This document shows positions 1 to 9,549 of a DNA stretch of 64,000 nucleotides, in pieces. The stretch lies in assembly GCA_040414855.1 (NCBI GenBank), contig JBEDUQ010000062.1, positions 1 to 64,000 of the forward strand. Direction: 5' to 3'. Origin of the DNA: DASVXQ01 sp040414855 (GTDB lineage Bacteria > Actinomycetota > CALGFH01). Each line of letters starts with the position of its first letter. Positions within the stretch are counted from its first letter, which is position 1. The notes beneath the pieces are model-generated. The model saw nothing but the letters and a program-made list of their open reading frames with translations, searched no databases and was not told the origin of the DNA. The position numbers were made by a program, and so were the translations under genes.

Positions 1-233
1 GCGCTCACGTCCACGCTTGCCAGCGCGGCGATCACGACGAACAAGCACAGCGCGAGCCCAATCAGCGACACGGAACCACGTTCTGGTTCCTCTCGGCCGC
101 CGCGATGGACGACCCCGCCCCGCACGACCCGGCGAGGCCGGGTTCCGCTGCCGTCGCCGCGGGTCGCGGTGTCGCTCCACCGGGGCAACGGCGCCACGCG
201 GCGAAGCGTTGAACCCCCACCGTCGACGGTCAT
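1..233 (-). CDS. TadE-like secreted/pilus-associated protein, 3' end outside window
   Basis: Only the first 77 or so codons are present; the C-terminus lies beyond the window edge. The ATG overlaps the stop of the preceding TadE-like gene in an ATGA, so the two are translationally coupled. The visible protein has a basic N-terminal stretch, then an RGSVSLIGLALCLF-type start of a transmembrane helix continuing VVIAALASVDV. This is how the small TadE-like proteins at the end of actinobacterial Tad loci begin (the helicase/secretion-neighbourhood TadE-like family). Inferred role: minor pilin or envelope component of the Tad apparatus. The family call rests on context and the hydrophobic segment only. 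Confidence 0.6.
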   Translation of the reverse strand, partial: MTVDGGGSTLRRVAPLPRWSDTATRGDGSGTRPRRVVRGGVVHRGGREEPERGSVSLIGLALCLFVVIAALASVDVS

Positions 234-820
234 GGACCCGCGGGCTGGACCGCGAGGCCAGGCTCGCGCAACGCAACCCCCTCCCCCCGAACGGTCACGG
301 TCGGGGCGCCGAACGGCAGCCGTGTGGCCAACTCGACGGTAACCCGCACGCGATCCTGTCCCTCAGCGGACACCGTCACGCGCGCGGTCCGGCCCGCCGG
401 TATCACGGCCCTGGCGGCGGCCGCCGCTCGGACTTGGCCGCCTCCGAGCGCGGCTTCCCTGGCGCCCTCTCGAGCGGCTCCCTGCGCCAGCACCTGGTCA
501 CGGGCGACGGCGATGACGCCGACCATCGCGAGCGTGACGGCGACCAGCAACGGGACCACTCCCACCATCTCCACGGTGACCGAGCCGCGCTGCTGTCGCC
601 TCTCGCGAGGGTCCAGGCGCCGGCCTCCTGGCGAATGGCCCGTCGGCGGGTCGCGCCAGCCGCACCCCACGATGGGGGGCCTTCGGAGGACCGGCTCGGG
701 CGGCGGAATCGGGTCCGGCGGTGCGGCCGGAGCGGGTGAAAGGACGAGCGGGCTTTGCGGCCGGGCGGGCGGGACGGTGGGAGCGCCACCGTCCCGCACG
801 CCCGTGGGCTGGGCGGTCAT
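230..820 (-). CDS. TadE family protein of the Tad pilus locus
   Basis: About 196 residues. A proline-rich N-terminal third of low complexity precedes a typical TadE segment: RGSVTVEMVGVVPLL, a single transmembrane helix, then an Ala/Arg-rich stretch (QGAAREGAREAALGGG) and a beta-rich tail. TadE proteins are minor pseudopilins or membrane components needed for Flp pilus assembly. The ATG at 820 is chosen because it overlaps the stop of the Flp-like gene (ATGA); a longer frame begins upstream inside that gene. The unusually long proline-rich region before the helix is the odd point and could mean that translation really starts further in. Confidence 0.75.
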   Translation of the reverse strand: MTAQPTGVRDGGAPTVPPARPQSPLVLSPAPAAPPDPIPPPEPVLRRPPIVGCGWRDPPTGHSPGGRRLDPRERRQQRGSVTVEMVGVVPLLVAVTLAMVGVIAVARDQVLAQGAAREGAREAALGGGQVRAAAAARAVIPAGRTARVTVSAEGQDRVRVTVELATRLPFGAPTVTVRGEGVALREPGLAVQPAGP

Positions 821-1005
821 CCGATTCCCAGCAGGCTGTGCACCTGCTTCATGACGAGGTCGAGAAGAGCGGTGACGGCGCCCTTCCGTGCCCATGCGAG
901 CGCGAGGCTCGCGATCGTCGCGGAAACGACAATGAGGAGTGCGTATTCAGTGGTTTGACTTCCTCGCTCGGGATCCTCGGCGAGGAGGCGGCGGATGACG
1001 GGCAT
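817..1005 (-). CDS. Flp-type pilin-like protein (DUF4244-like)
   Basis: A 62-residue protein with the layout of a Flp prepilin: short basic leader, then G-SQTTEYALLIVV, where the glycine is followed by residues placing Glu at +5 and Tyr at +6 of the mature protein, and a hydrophobic helix. This Gly-x4-Glu-Tyr pattern is the Flp processing motif. The start has a strong ribosome-binding site (AAGGAGGA) about five bases upstream. It is the probable structural pilin of the locus, exported and cleaved by a prepilin peptidase. No TadV/CpaA-type peptidase gene is seen within the locus, so processing would depend on a gene elsewhere. Confidence 0.75.
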   Translation of the reverse strand: MPVIRRLLAEDPERGSQTTEYALLIVVSATIASLALAWARKGAVTALLDLVMKQVHSLLGIG

Positions 1006-1094
1006 GACGAGTCCTCCTTGGCGACTCAGTTGTTGGATGGCGGCTATGGCCCGAGTAGTCGGGCGCGGAGATGGGGCGGCCCCGAGGTCGTTGC

Positions 1095-2141
1095 TCAGCG
1101 GGCGAGCGCGCGGAGCGCCCCGACCATCGTGGGGACCACTACGAGCAGGACAAACGCTGGGAGGAAGCAGAAGACCAGCGGGAAGGCGAGACGAACGGCG
1201 GCACGGCCGGCCTCGGCCTCGGCTCGCAGGCGCGCGCGGCTGCGCAGGGCCTCGGCCCGCGCCGCCAGCGCCTCGGCTGGAGGGGCTCCCCAGCGCTCGG
1301 CGGCCTCGAGTGCGCCGGCGGCAGCCCGGAGCTCATCCAGGCCAGTGCGCTCCCCAACGGCACGAAGCGCGGCGGCGGGTGTGCTCCCCATGTCGAGGTC
1401 CACCGTGGCCTTGGCGAGCTCGGCTCTCAGGACCTCGGGACCTCGCTCGGCGACCCGGACGAGCGACCGGTACGGGTTAAGGCCCGCGAGCAGGCATGCG
1501 CTGAGCAGGTCGATGACTGCCGGAGCCGCCGAGGCCCGCACCGCGCGGAGCTTCCTCGCCGACCGGCGGCGGGAGCCGCGGACGGCGAGCACGACGCCGA
1601 CCGCCGCGGCGAGCAGCAGCACGGCTGCTCCAGGTCCAGCGGAGTACGCGACTCCAGCGGACGCCGTCGCCAGCACACCACCGCCCATGAGCCGCGTCTT
1701 CCTGGCAGCATGTCGTGGCAACGTGGGAACGGCGGCGCGCGAAGTCACTGGATGACTGCCCAACCCGCGCGATGGCCCAGCGCGGCCCAGCGGATGCCCC
1801 ACGGACCCCGCGATGCCGGCGGCCTCTGCCCCAGGTCCTGAAGCCGCATGCACCCCAAGCCTCGGCATGGACAACGAGGCGACCGACCGCGCACCGGCCT
1901 CCGACCCCCTACTGGCCTCCGACCGTGCACCGGCCTCCGACCGTGGACCCGGGCGATCGTCGCCTGCGGGTGGCGTCCACACCGCAGCGTGAGGAACGCT
2001 CACGACCTCGGTCCTCCGCGAGCTGCTCATCCGGGGCGACCGGCTCGGAGGGCGGACTCGGCGGTGGCTGTGTCGCCACGCGGCCACGACGAGCGCTCCG
2101 AAGAGACCTCCGGCGAGGCCACCGATCACGAAGGCGGTCAT
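1095..2141 (-). CDS. Type II secretion F family protein, TadC-like
   Basis: About 348 residues. The C-terminal half carries the T2SSF domain: an Ala/Leu-rich helical region with DLLSACLLAGLNPYRSL, ERTGLDELRAAAGALEAAERWGAP, then a hydrophobic segment (LVFCFLPAFVLLVVVPTMVG) near the end. The N-terminal region has one helix and a low-complexity RSEAS/GARSE repeat-like linker. TadC is one of the two inner-membrane platform proteins that couple the CpaF ATPase to pilin assembly. The ATG overlaps the TadB stop (ATGA), which fixes the start; a longer frame extends back into tadB. Confidence 0.8.
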   Translation of the reverse strand: MTAFVIGGLAGGLFGALVVAAWRHSHRRVRPPSRSPRMSSSRRTEVVSVPHAAVWTPPAGDDRPGPRSEAGARSEASRGSEAGARSVASLSMPRLGVHAASGPGAEAAGIAGSVGHPLGRAGPSRGLGSHPVTSRAAVPTLPRHAARKTRLMGGGVLATASAGVAYSAGPGAAVLLLAAAVGVVLAVRGSRRRSARKLRAVRASAAPAVIDLLSACLLAGLNPYRSLVRVAERGPEVLRAELAKATVDLDMGSTPAAALRAVGERTGLDELRAAAGALEAAERWGAPPAEALAARAEALRSRARLRAEAEAGRAAVRLAFPLVFCFLPAFVLLVVVPTMVGALRALAR

Positions 2142-2923
2142 GGGGCGCCCCGGACGATCCGCCGTGCCCAGAGCATGCCGATGCCCTCGAGTGTGGCCGC
2201 CGCGGCGAGCGTCGACCACCCGGCGCGTCCGCGGATGAGGAAGGCGGCATCCGAAGGCGCGGTGAGGAACAGCACCGCCACGAAGACAGGGGCCATGCCG
2301 GCGACGACCCTCGCGGAAAGGCGCGCCTGGGCGGTCGCGGCGAGTCGCGCCTGCTCACCGCGGAGCCGGTCGGCCGCCGCGGCGGCGACCCCAGCGAGCA
2401 CGCGCCCAGGTGGCGCTCCGGTCTGCTCGGCCAGGTCGAGCGCCTCGCCCGCGAGCGTCAGCTCCGTCAGCTCGTACTTGCTCCCGACCTCCGCGAGGGC
2501 CTTGCCGGCGCCGGACCCGAGGTCGCACGCCCTGACGGCTTCGCCGAGCACCGCGGTCAAGGACGGTGGGCAGGTCTCCGAGGCGGCGACCAGCGCTCGC
2601 CGAGGCGCCACTCCCGCGGTGATCGCTGCTCTGAGGATGTCCAGGGCTTCCGGAACGTCCGCCTGCATCGCCCGCCGCCGCCGCGCGACCAAGAAGCGCC
2701 GGCCGTGGATCCAGCGGCCAGCAGCCGCGCCCGACCCGAAACCTCGGTCGGGCGGCGGGCTCGAATCGGACGGCTCCCCCTCGGACGGCTCCCGAAAGGA
2801 ATGGTCGCGCAACCCCTCCAGGCGAGGCCGGCCCCGCTGGACCGTGCTCCGCGGGCCTCGCTGCGCGAGGACGAGCAAGAGCACGGCGAAGACGATCAGG
2901 CAGGCCGGGGCGACGACATTCAT
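2138..2923 (-). CDS. Type II secretion F family protein, TadB-like
   Basis: About 261 residues, starting MNVVAPACLIVFAVLLLVLA (first membrane helix). The central T2SSF domain reads EALDILRAAITAGVAPRRALV, and there are hydrophobic C-terminal helices (VAGMAPVFVAVLFLTAPSDAAFLI). Partner of TadC in the inner-membrane platform. The start is set by an ATGA overlap with the end of the CpaF gene. The open frame continues upstream across cpaF, but that part is an out-of-frame shadow of the ATPase. It is shorter than many TadB proteins, which usually have a longer N-terminal region, as is common in actinobacterial Tad loci. Confidence 0.85.
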   Translation of the reverse strand: MNVVAPACLIVFAVLLLVLAQRGPRSTVQRGRPRLEGLRDHSFREPSEGEPSDSSPPPDRGFGSGAAAGRWIHGRRFLVARRRRAMQADVPEALDILRAAITAGVAPRRALVAASETCPPSLTAVLGEAVRACDLGSGAGKALAEVGSKYELTELTLAGEALDLAEQTGAPPGRVLAGVAAAAADRLRGEQARLAATAQARLSARVVAGMAPVFVAVLFLTAPSDAAFLIRGRAGWSTLAAAATLEGIGMLWARRIVRGAP

Positions 2924-4176
2924 CGGACCCGCCCCGCCGACGACACTGGCGTGAGCCGCCGCTGGTCGATTCGCTCGAAGGCATCGTGGACAGACGGGTC
3001 GAGGCGCTCCGCCCAGGTAGGGACGTGACCGGTCGCGACCAGCCCTGGTCCGCCCGTTGCGACCCGGAGGAGCTTTGCCCGGGCGCGGCCATGCTCGTCG
3101 GCGGCGAGCTCCGCGACCGCGGTCACGCGGCGGCCGTCCGGACCGCGCTCCAGGTGGACGGCGGCGCCGAGACCGCCTGCAATCAGCCGCCGCACGACCT
3201 CGAGGACGGCGCCCGGTGCGGCGAGCGCCATCGCCTCGAGGCGGGCCGGAATCTCGTCCGGGCCACCGGCATGCAGGGTCGTGAGCAGCCCTCGATGACC
3301 GGTATTCGCGGCCTGGAGCAGGTCGAAGGCCTCCGGCCCACGCACCTCGCCGACGACGATGCGGTCGGGTCGCATCCGCAGCGCATTGCGCACGAGCTCC
3401 CGAAGCGGCACCTCGCCGCGGCCCTCCACATTTGGCGGCCGGGCCTCCAGGCGCACGACGTGCGGGCCTGGCAGCTGGAGCTCGGCGGCATCCTCGACAA
3501 CGACGACGCGGTCGCGACTCGGGATCGCCGCGCCGAGCACGTTGAGCATGGTGGTCTTGCCGCTGCCCGTGGCGCCTGAGACGGCGATCGCGACGCCGGC
3601 GGCGACCATGGCCTCCAGGAGCCTGCCGGTGGTCCCGTCCATCGTCCCGCTCTCGATCAGCTCGGCAAGGGAGCGGCGCCGACGAGCGAACGTGCGGATG
3701 GTGACCAGCGGACCATCGGGAGCGATCGGCGGCAGGACCGCGTGGAAGCGCTGGCCACCCGGGAGCCGGGCGTCGACCCATGGACGCGACTCGTCGACGC
3801 GCAACCCGAGTGGCGCGACGACCCGCTGGATCAGCGCGGCCAGCGCGGCGGCGGACGGCAGGCGCACCGAGGTCAGCTCGAGCCTGCCCTGGCGATCCAC
3901 CCAGACCTCGCTGGGACCGTTGACCAGGACGTCGGTCACCGAGGGGTCCGCCAGCAGGGGCGCGAGCGGTCCGAGGCCGGCCAGTTCGTCGGTGACCGAA
4001 CGCACCGTGGCCGCGAATGTCGCCGCCGGCTGGACGACACCCTCCTCCCGCAATGCCGCCGCCACAGCCAGGCGCAGATCACCGCTCCCGGAGCCGGCGT
4101 GGCCGCTCCCCCACAGGCGGCGCTGGACCCGATCGGTCAGCGATGGCTCGGGCAGTGCCGCCTCTGTTGCGGTCAT
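2920..4176 (-). CDS. cpaF: CpaF/TadA family pilus-assembly ATPase
   Basis: A 418-residue secretion ATPase of the VirB11/CpaF class that powers Flp pilus assembly at the cytoplasmic face. Visible signatures: N-terminal domain with PLLADPSVTDVLVNGPSEVW, Walker A GATGSGKTT, acidic segment VVVVEDAAEL, Walker B-like RIVVGEVRG and the His box TTLHAGG. Length and order of motifs fit the family. It overlaps the upstream cpaE-like gene and the downstream tadB by four bases each, so the operon is tightly coupled. The ATG at 4176 is the overlap start. No sign of disruption. Confidence 0.93.
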   Translation of the reverse strand: MTATEAALPEPSLTDRVQRRLWGSGHAGSGSGDLRLAVAAALREEGVVQPAATFAATVRSVTDELAGLGPLAPLLADPSVTDVLVNGPSEVWVDRQGRLELTSVRLPSAAALAALIQRVVAPLGLRVDESRPWVDARLPGGQRFHAVLPPIAPDGPLVTIRTFARRRRSLAELIESGTMDGTTGRLLEAMVAAGVAIAVSGATGSGKTTMLNVLGAAIPSRDRVVVVEDAAELQLPGPHVVRLEARPPNVEGRGEVPLRELVRNALRMRPDRIVVGEVRGPEAFDLLQAANTGHRGLLTTLHAGGPDEIPARLEAMALAAPGAVLEVVRRLIAGGLGAAVHLERGPDGRRVTAVAELAADEHGRARAKLLRVATGGPGLVATGHVPTWAERLDPSVHDAFERIDQRRLTPVSSAGRVR

Positions 4177-5315
4177 CCCGCCACCGCTCTCAGGGGCGGC
4201 GGGAACGGCGACAGCCGGTTGGCAAGCGTCACCATCGCTTGCACCGCCGCAAGATCTTGGCGGTCCAGCAGGATCATGCCGTCCTCCGCCGCGGCGGCGA
4301 GCTCAGCGGGAGCGGCGGGGATGAGCGCCCAGAGCCGCTCTTCGAGCGCGGAGCGCACGTCCCGGCTCGCCAGCGGGGCGCGTGCCCGTGTGCCGGTGAC
4401 CACCGCACCGCCGGTCTCGCGGTCATGGCCCAACGCGACCCAGGCGTCCAACTCGGTTTGCAGCGCGCGCACCGCGGCGGTCTCGGAACGACCCACGGCG
4501 AGCAGGAGGTCGGTCCTCGCGAGGACGGCGTCCACGTCGGCCCCGTTCCGGACCGGGAGGTCGACGACCATCACCGGGTACGCCGAACCGGCGGCCTCCA
4601 GGACGGCGTCGACCACCCAGGGATCGGGCAGCGGCTCGGGAACGCCATCCGCGAGCCCGGTGAGCGGCAGCACAGAGAGTCCCTGCATTGGCTGGCTCAG
4701 CGCGGAGAACAGCGCCATGCCATCCAGCGAGCCCGCCGTCGGGGCGAGCGCCGACCAGGTGCGGACGCCGGGCGCGAGGTCGAGCCGGAATGCCAGGCCA
4801 CCCGAGAGATCGGCGAGCAGGACCGGCCGAGGTCCCCAGCGCGACCATGCGCCGGCAAGGTGGGTCGCAAGCGTGGTCGTGCCGGCGCCGCCATGGACGC
4901 CTCGAACAGCGACCAGCATTGTCGGGGACGCGGTGGGCTCGGTCTCAGGCTCTGAGGCGGTTGCCAGGCGGGTCAGCTCGCCCGGCAGGTCCGCCGCGCC
5001 ATCCGGCCAGGCGAGCAGTCCCCGCGCGCCGACCGCGAGCGCCGCGCGCAGGTCGGCAGGACGGCCGTCGTCACCGATGGCCAGTAACGGCACCGGAGAG
5101 GCAGCGGGGACGTCTCCGAGCAATGCACAGCTGACCAGCGCCACCGACGCGCCGCCGGCGAGGGCGGCCCCGAGTGCCGCGGCTTCGGGAGCGGCCACGA
5201 CCGCGCGCCAGCCGGCGACGGTCTCGACCGCATGGCGCAGCGAATCGGCGGTGCCCGGATCCTCATGTGCGATCACGACCAACGGCGTGCGATCGCGAAC
5301 GTTGTCCAGCGCCAC
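4173..5315 (-). CDS. CpaE/TadZ-like MinD-family protein (SSD-like)
   Basis: About 380 residues. The N-terminal half resembles a degenerate receiver domain (PLVVIAHEDPGTADSLRHAV). The C-terminal half is a ParA/MinD P-loop domain with the deviant Walker motif GVHGGAGTTTLATHLA, followed by PVLLADLSGG and VMVVDLPV. Such proteins localise Tad machinery at the cell pole or septum. The GTG at 5315 is preferred because AAGGAGAC lies five bases upstream; an in-frame ATG 13 codons earlier lacks this. The Walker A has T in place of the usual signature lysine (GGAGTTT instead of GGVGKTT), so ATP hydrolysis may be weak, which is typical for TadZ-type proteins. Confidence 0.8.
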   Translation of the reverse strand: MALDNVRDRTPLVVIAHEDPGTADSLRHAVETVAGWRAVVAAPEAAALGAALAGGASVALVSCALLGDVPAASPVPLLAIGDDGRPADLRAALAVGARGLLAWPDGAADLPGELTRLATASEPETEPTASPTMLVAVRGVHGGAGTTTLATHLAGAWSRWGPRPVLLADLSGGLAFRLDLAPGVRTWSALAPTAGSLDGMALFSALSQPMQGLSVLPLTGLADGVPEPLPDPWVVDAVLEAAGSAYPVMVVDLPVRNGADVDAVLARTDLLLAVGRSETAAVRALQTELDAWVALGHDRETGGAVVTGTRARAPLASRDVRSALEERLWALIPAAPAELAAAAEDGMILLDRQDLAAVQAMVTLANRLSPFPPPLRAVAG

Positions 5316-5457
5316 GGCGGGTCTCCTTCGTTCGAGAGAGGGGTGGGCGGGCACGAGGAGGCTGGGGGGCCGTACCCGCCGGCCGGCTCGATGGGGGCGA
5401 TCCGGCCAGGCAAGAATGGGCCGCGCGACAACCGGGGAAAAGGTGGGGGCGCGAAAT

Positions 5458-5466
5458 TGTGGATAA
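5458..5466 (-). promoter_or_regulatory. Perfect DnaA-box match TTATCCACA
   Basis: Read on the minus strand this nonamer is exactly the DnaA consensus TTATCCACA. A second copy with one mismatch lies 119 bases away in the same orientation. Single boxes occur by chance in any genome, so functional binding is inference; the pair in a divergent promoter region could mediate DnaA-dependent regulation. Confidence 0.4.
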
Positions 5467-5576
5467 CCGAGGCGGGCTTCGGTTCGGGACCACCGCCGAG
5501 GCCGGTTTCACGATTCGGCGATTTCCACTCGTCGGCGCGAGACCGCTCTGAACTGGGCAGATGGCCGCTGACCAGC

Positions 5577-5585
5577 TGTGGATAG
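5577..5585 (-). promoter_or_regulatory. DnaA-box-like CTATCCACA (8 of 9)
   Basis: Same orientation as the perfect box upstream, differing from the consensus only at the first base. It lies between that box and the fabD start. Weak on its own; supported only by the proximity of the two sites. Confidence 0.3.
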
Positions 5586-5868
5586 AGAACTTCACGTGTG
5601 CGTTCCTCCGCGTAAGCTCTCGCTGGAGCTCGGAGCCGGTCGGAACGGCCGAGGCGGCAAAGTCCGCCCGTCAGTCTGCCCGCACTCAGGGATCCGAACG
5701 GGGAGGGACCTGTAACCTATGGCGGCGCGACGCGGTCTAGACCAGGTTCCGACCCACCTTGCAGCACGAAACCACCGCCGGCGGCCGAACTTGGAGAGCT
5801 TGGCGTCGATGTGACGTAGGACAGCCGTCGTCGGGGTATGACCGTCACCACGAGGTGTCAGCGAGCAT

Positions 5869-7104
5869 ATGAGCGTTGCTTTTGTCTTTCCTGGTCAGGG
5901 GAGCCAGGCCCCTCGCATGGGCCTGGACTGGGCGAGTGCGTCCGACACCGGCGAGGATCTGTACGGGTGGGCAAGCACCTGTCTTGGCTGGGACCTGACC
6001 AAGACACTGGAGAGCGCCTCCCCCGACGAGCTCCGCCAGACCTACATCGCCCAGCCGGCGATCTTCTCGGTCTCGGTCGCGGCGCTCCGGGCGCTCCAGC
6101 AGGCCGGCATCCAGCCCGCCTACGTGGCGGGCCACTCGCTCGGTGAGCTCTCCGCGCTGGTCGCGGCGGGCGCGCTGTCGTTCGAGGCCGGTCTCATGCT
6201 GGTCGCCCGCCGCGCCGAGGCGATGCAGCGCGCCGCCGACGCCCGCCCTGGGTCCATGAGCTCGATCATCGGCCTCTCGGTTGAGGGCGTCGAGATGGCG
6301 GTGGCCGGCGCGCGCGGCGGCAACGTCCTGGCGATCGCCAATGACAACGCTCCGGGCAACGTCGTGGTGTCGGGCGAGTGGCCCGCGCTAGAGCGGCTCC
6401 CCGCGGCCGCAAAGGAGCTGGGTGCCAAGCGGGTGCTCCCGCTGAACGTCGGCGGAGCCTTCCATTCGCCGCTGATGGCGCCGGCGGCGGACATCTTCCG
6501 CTCGTCGCTCTCCGCCGCGCCGCTCCGCGACACGACCATCCCGGTGATCGCCAACGCGACCGCCGAGCCGGTGACCAGTGCGGAAGAGCTCCGCGAGCTG
6601 CTGGCGCGGCAGCTCACTGGACCGGTCCGCTGGACCGAGTCGGTGCGGCGGCTCGCCGACCTGGGCGTCGACACCTTCGTGGAGGTCGGCCCAGGGACGG
6701 TGCTGTCCGGGCTGATCAAGCGCACCGTCGAAGGTGTGCGGGTGCTCTCGGCCGGGGACGCCCAGAGCGTGGCCAAGGTCGCCGAGGCGCTCAGCGAGCG
6801 TGGCGAGGCCGGCGAGGGCGAGGACCAGGGAGTGGACCAAGGAGTGGACCAAGGAGAGGTGGTCGTTCTCCCCGACCGGTTCGCGGTCTCTCCGAGCCAC
6901 GGACGCTTCTACCCGGCGACCTTCTCGCGGTTCACCGATGAGGGACCGTATGTGGAGCGTGGGGACCTGCTGGGCGAGGTCCGCAACGGTGCCGCGACCA
7001 TCCCGGTTCGGAGCGCGTTCCGCGGTCAGGTCATGGCGCACCTGGCCTGGGAGGGCGAGCTGGTGACACCGGGCCAGATCCTGTTGAGCCTTCGACCCTT
7101 CTAG
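5869..7104 (+). CDS. fabD: Malonyl-CoA:ACP transacylase with C-terminal biotinyl/lipoyl-like domain
   Basis: Transfers malonyl groups from CoA to ACP to feed fatty-acid elongation. Residues 1 to about 305 are a standard acyltransferase: GQGSQ motif at the N-terminus, nucleophile Ser90 in GHSLGE, catalytic His199 in GAFHSPLM. Family members usually stop near residue 310. Here a Gly/Asp/Gln linker with a short repeat (GVDQGVDQG) leads to about 75 further residues ending GQVMAHLAWEGELVTPGQ, which has the pattern of a biotinyl/lipoyl hammerhead fold (EGELVTPGQ turn) but no lysine at the modification turn. First gene of the fab operon. The acyltransferase call is firm; the extra domain's role is unknown. 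Confidence 0.93.
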   Translation: MSVAFVFPGQGSQAPRMGLDWASASDTGEDLYGWASTCLGWDLTKTLESASPDELRQTYIAQPAIFSVSVAALRALQQAGIQPAYVAGHSLGELSALVAAGALSFEAGLMLVARRAEAMQRAADARPGSMSSIIGLSVEGVEMAVAGARGGNVLAIANDNAPGNVVVSGEWPALERLPAAAKELGAKRVLPLNVGGAFHSPLMAPAADIFRSSLSAAPLRDTTIPVIANATAEPVTSAEELRELLARQLTGPVRWTESVRRLADLGVDTFVEVGPGTVLSGLIKRTVEGVRVLSAGDAQSVAKVAEALSERGEAGEGEDQGVDQGVDQGEVVVLPDRFAVSPSHGRFYPATFSRFTDEGPYVERGDLLGEVRNGAATIPVRSAFRGQVMAHLAWEGELVTPGQILLSLRPF

Positions 7105-7221
7105 CGGATTTCAGAGGCTTTCAGCATCGAGACAACGTCGAGTTTGCGGACTTCGAGATCTGAAGGGATCCGGGACCGTCGACAAGGGGGGCAAAGCGTC
7201 CCGGATGAGAAAGGAGCTGTA

Positions 7222-8348
<1,127 letters not shown>

Positions 8349-8352
<4 letters not shown>

Positions 8353-9155
8353 CCACCGCGAGCAACGAACCGGAGCCCCGCGACCTGGGACCCCCGCCCG
8401 AGGGCGGTCAGCGGGAGCTGGCGGGACGGACGGCGCTGGTCACCGGCGCGTCCGGCGTGATCGGGCGCGCGTGCGCCGTCGCACTCGCCGGCCAGGGCGC
8501 CCGCGTGGTCGTCGCCTGGTCGAGCGACGAGCAGGGCGCGACCGAGACCGCCGACCAGGTAAAGGCGGCCGGCGCCGAGGCGATCCTGGCTCAGGCGGAC
8601 CTGACACAGCCCTCCGCGGCCAAGGAGCTGGTCACAGCCGCGGGTCCCGACGGCGTCGACATCCTGGTGAACAACGCCGGGGCGACCCGTGACGGGCTCC
8701 TGCTCCGGATGAAGGACGAAGACTTCCAGCGGATCCTCGACTTGAATCTCGTCGCCGCCTTCCGTTGCACCCGCGAGTCGCTTCGGGGCATGCTTCGGCG
8801 GCGCTGGGGCCGGATCATCTCCATCTCGAGCGTGGTTGGGCTGGTCGGCAACCCCGGCCAGGCCAACTACTCCGCCGCGAAGGCTGGCCTGATCGGCCTC
8901 AGCCTGAGCGTGGCCCGAGAGGTCGCCAACCGAGGGATCACCGTCAACGTGGTGGCCCCTGGGTATGTCCCATCGCCTCTGACCGACGCGATGAGCGAGG
9001 ATGCCAAGCAGACCATCCTCGACTCGATTCCGGCCGGCCGGATGTGCACCGCCGAAGAGGTGGCCGGCGCCGTCAGCTACTTCGTCAGCGAGCGGGCGGC
9101 CTACGTCACCGGGCAGGTGCTCGCGATCGACGGCGGCATGACGATGGGCAGGTAG
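8349..9155 (+). CDS. fabG: 3-oxoacyl-ACP reductase
   Basis: NADPH-dependent short-chain dehydrogenase that reduces the 3-oxoacyl-ACP made by FabH/FabF. About 268 residues: a variable N-terminal extension of about 25, the cofactor motif TGASGVIGRAC, NNAGATRDGL, and the catalytic Ser/Tyr/Lys in ISISSVVG and YSAAK. The C-terminus (VTGQVLAIDGGMTMGR) is typical of FabG. The GTG overlaps the fabH stop, which fixes the start and implies translational coupling. Many actinobacterial fab clusters contain only fabD-fabH-acpP-fabF, so the insertion of a reductase here makes the operon nearly a complete elongation module. Confidence 0.92.
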
Positions 9156-9287
9156 CGCCTGGACGAATCCCGTGATTGACGAGCAATCGGGCCGGGCAGA
9201 GTGACCGGAGCGACACCGGCAGGCAATCTGTCGCGAAGTCGGTAGAGTGCCTGCACCCAACAGCACAGCACGAAGGAGAAGGGCAAG

Positions 9288-9545
9288 ATGGCGCAGTCGC
9301 GCGAGGAAGTCGTCGACACCATGCGGGAGGTTCTCGCCTCCGAGCTCGGCGTCGACTCGGACAAGATCACCGCCGACGCTCGCTTCAAGGAGGACCTGGA
9401 CGCGGACTCGCTCGACCTCGTTGAGGTCGTCCTCGCGCTCGAGGAGAAGTTCGGCATAGAGATCCCTGACGACGAGATCGCCGGCGTGAAGACCGTCGGC
9501 GAGGCCGCCGACCTGGTGATCTCCAAGCAGACGGCGGTGGGGTAG
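9288..9545 (+). CDS. acpP: Acyl carrier protein
   Basis: An 85-residue carrier of the growing acyl chain. Ser41 in DADSLDLVE is the phosphopantetheine attachment site; the acidic helix II (LDLVEVVLALEEKFG) is the usual partner surface. A strong ribosome-binding site (AAGGAGAAGGG) precedes the ATG. Length and sequence fit AcpP of fatty-acid synthesis rather than a polyketide carrier, as does its place between fabG and fabF. The 130-base gap before it is larger than elsewhere in the operon and could hold an additional promoter. Confidence 0.96.
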   Translation: MAQSREEVVDTMREVLASELGVDSDKITADARFKEDLDADSLDLVEVVLALEEKFGIEIPDDEIAGVKTVGEAADLVISKQTAVG

Positions 9546-9549
9546 CAGC

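Larger units (their letters stand above)
5316..5868. other. Divergent intergenic region between the Tad operon and the fab operon
   Basis: About 550 bases with no convincing gene: open frames here have no codon bias or recognisable sequence. It must hold the promoters of both divergent operons. Two DnaA-box-like sequences lie about 120 bases apart (listed separately). The fabD start is preceded by GAGGTG about ten bases upstream. No clear terminator, riboswitch or tRNA is seen. Confidence 0.6.

Noticed and set aside
5458..5585. DnaA boxes as a chromosomal origin of replication.
   Set aside because: Only two boxes, no AT-rich unwinding element and no dnaA, dnaN, recF or rpmH nearby.
6990..7104. 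The extra FabD domain as a functional biotin carrier.
   Set aside because: No Met-Lys-Met or other lysine lies at the modification turn.
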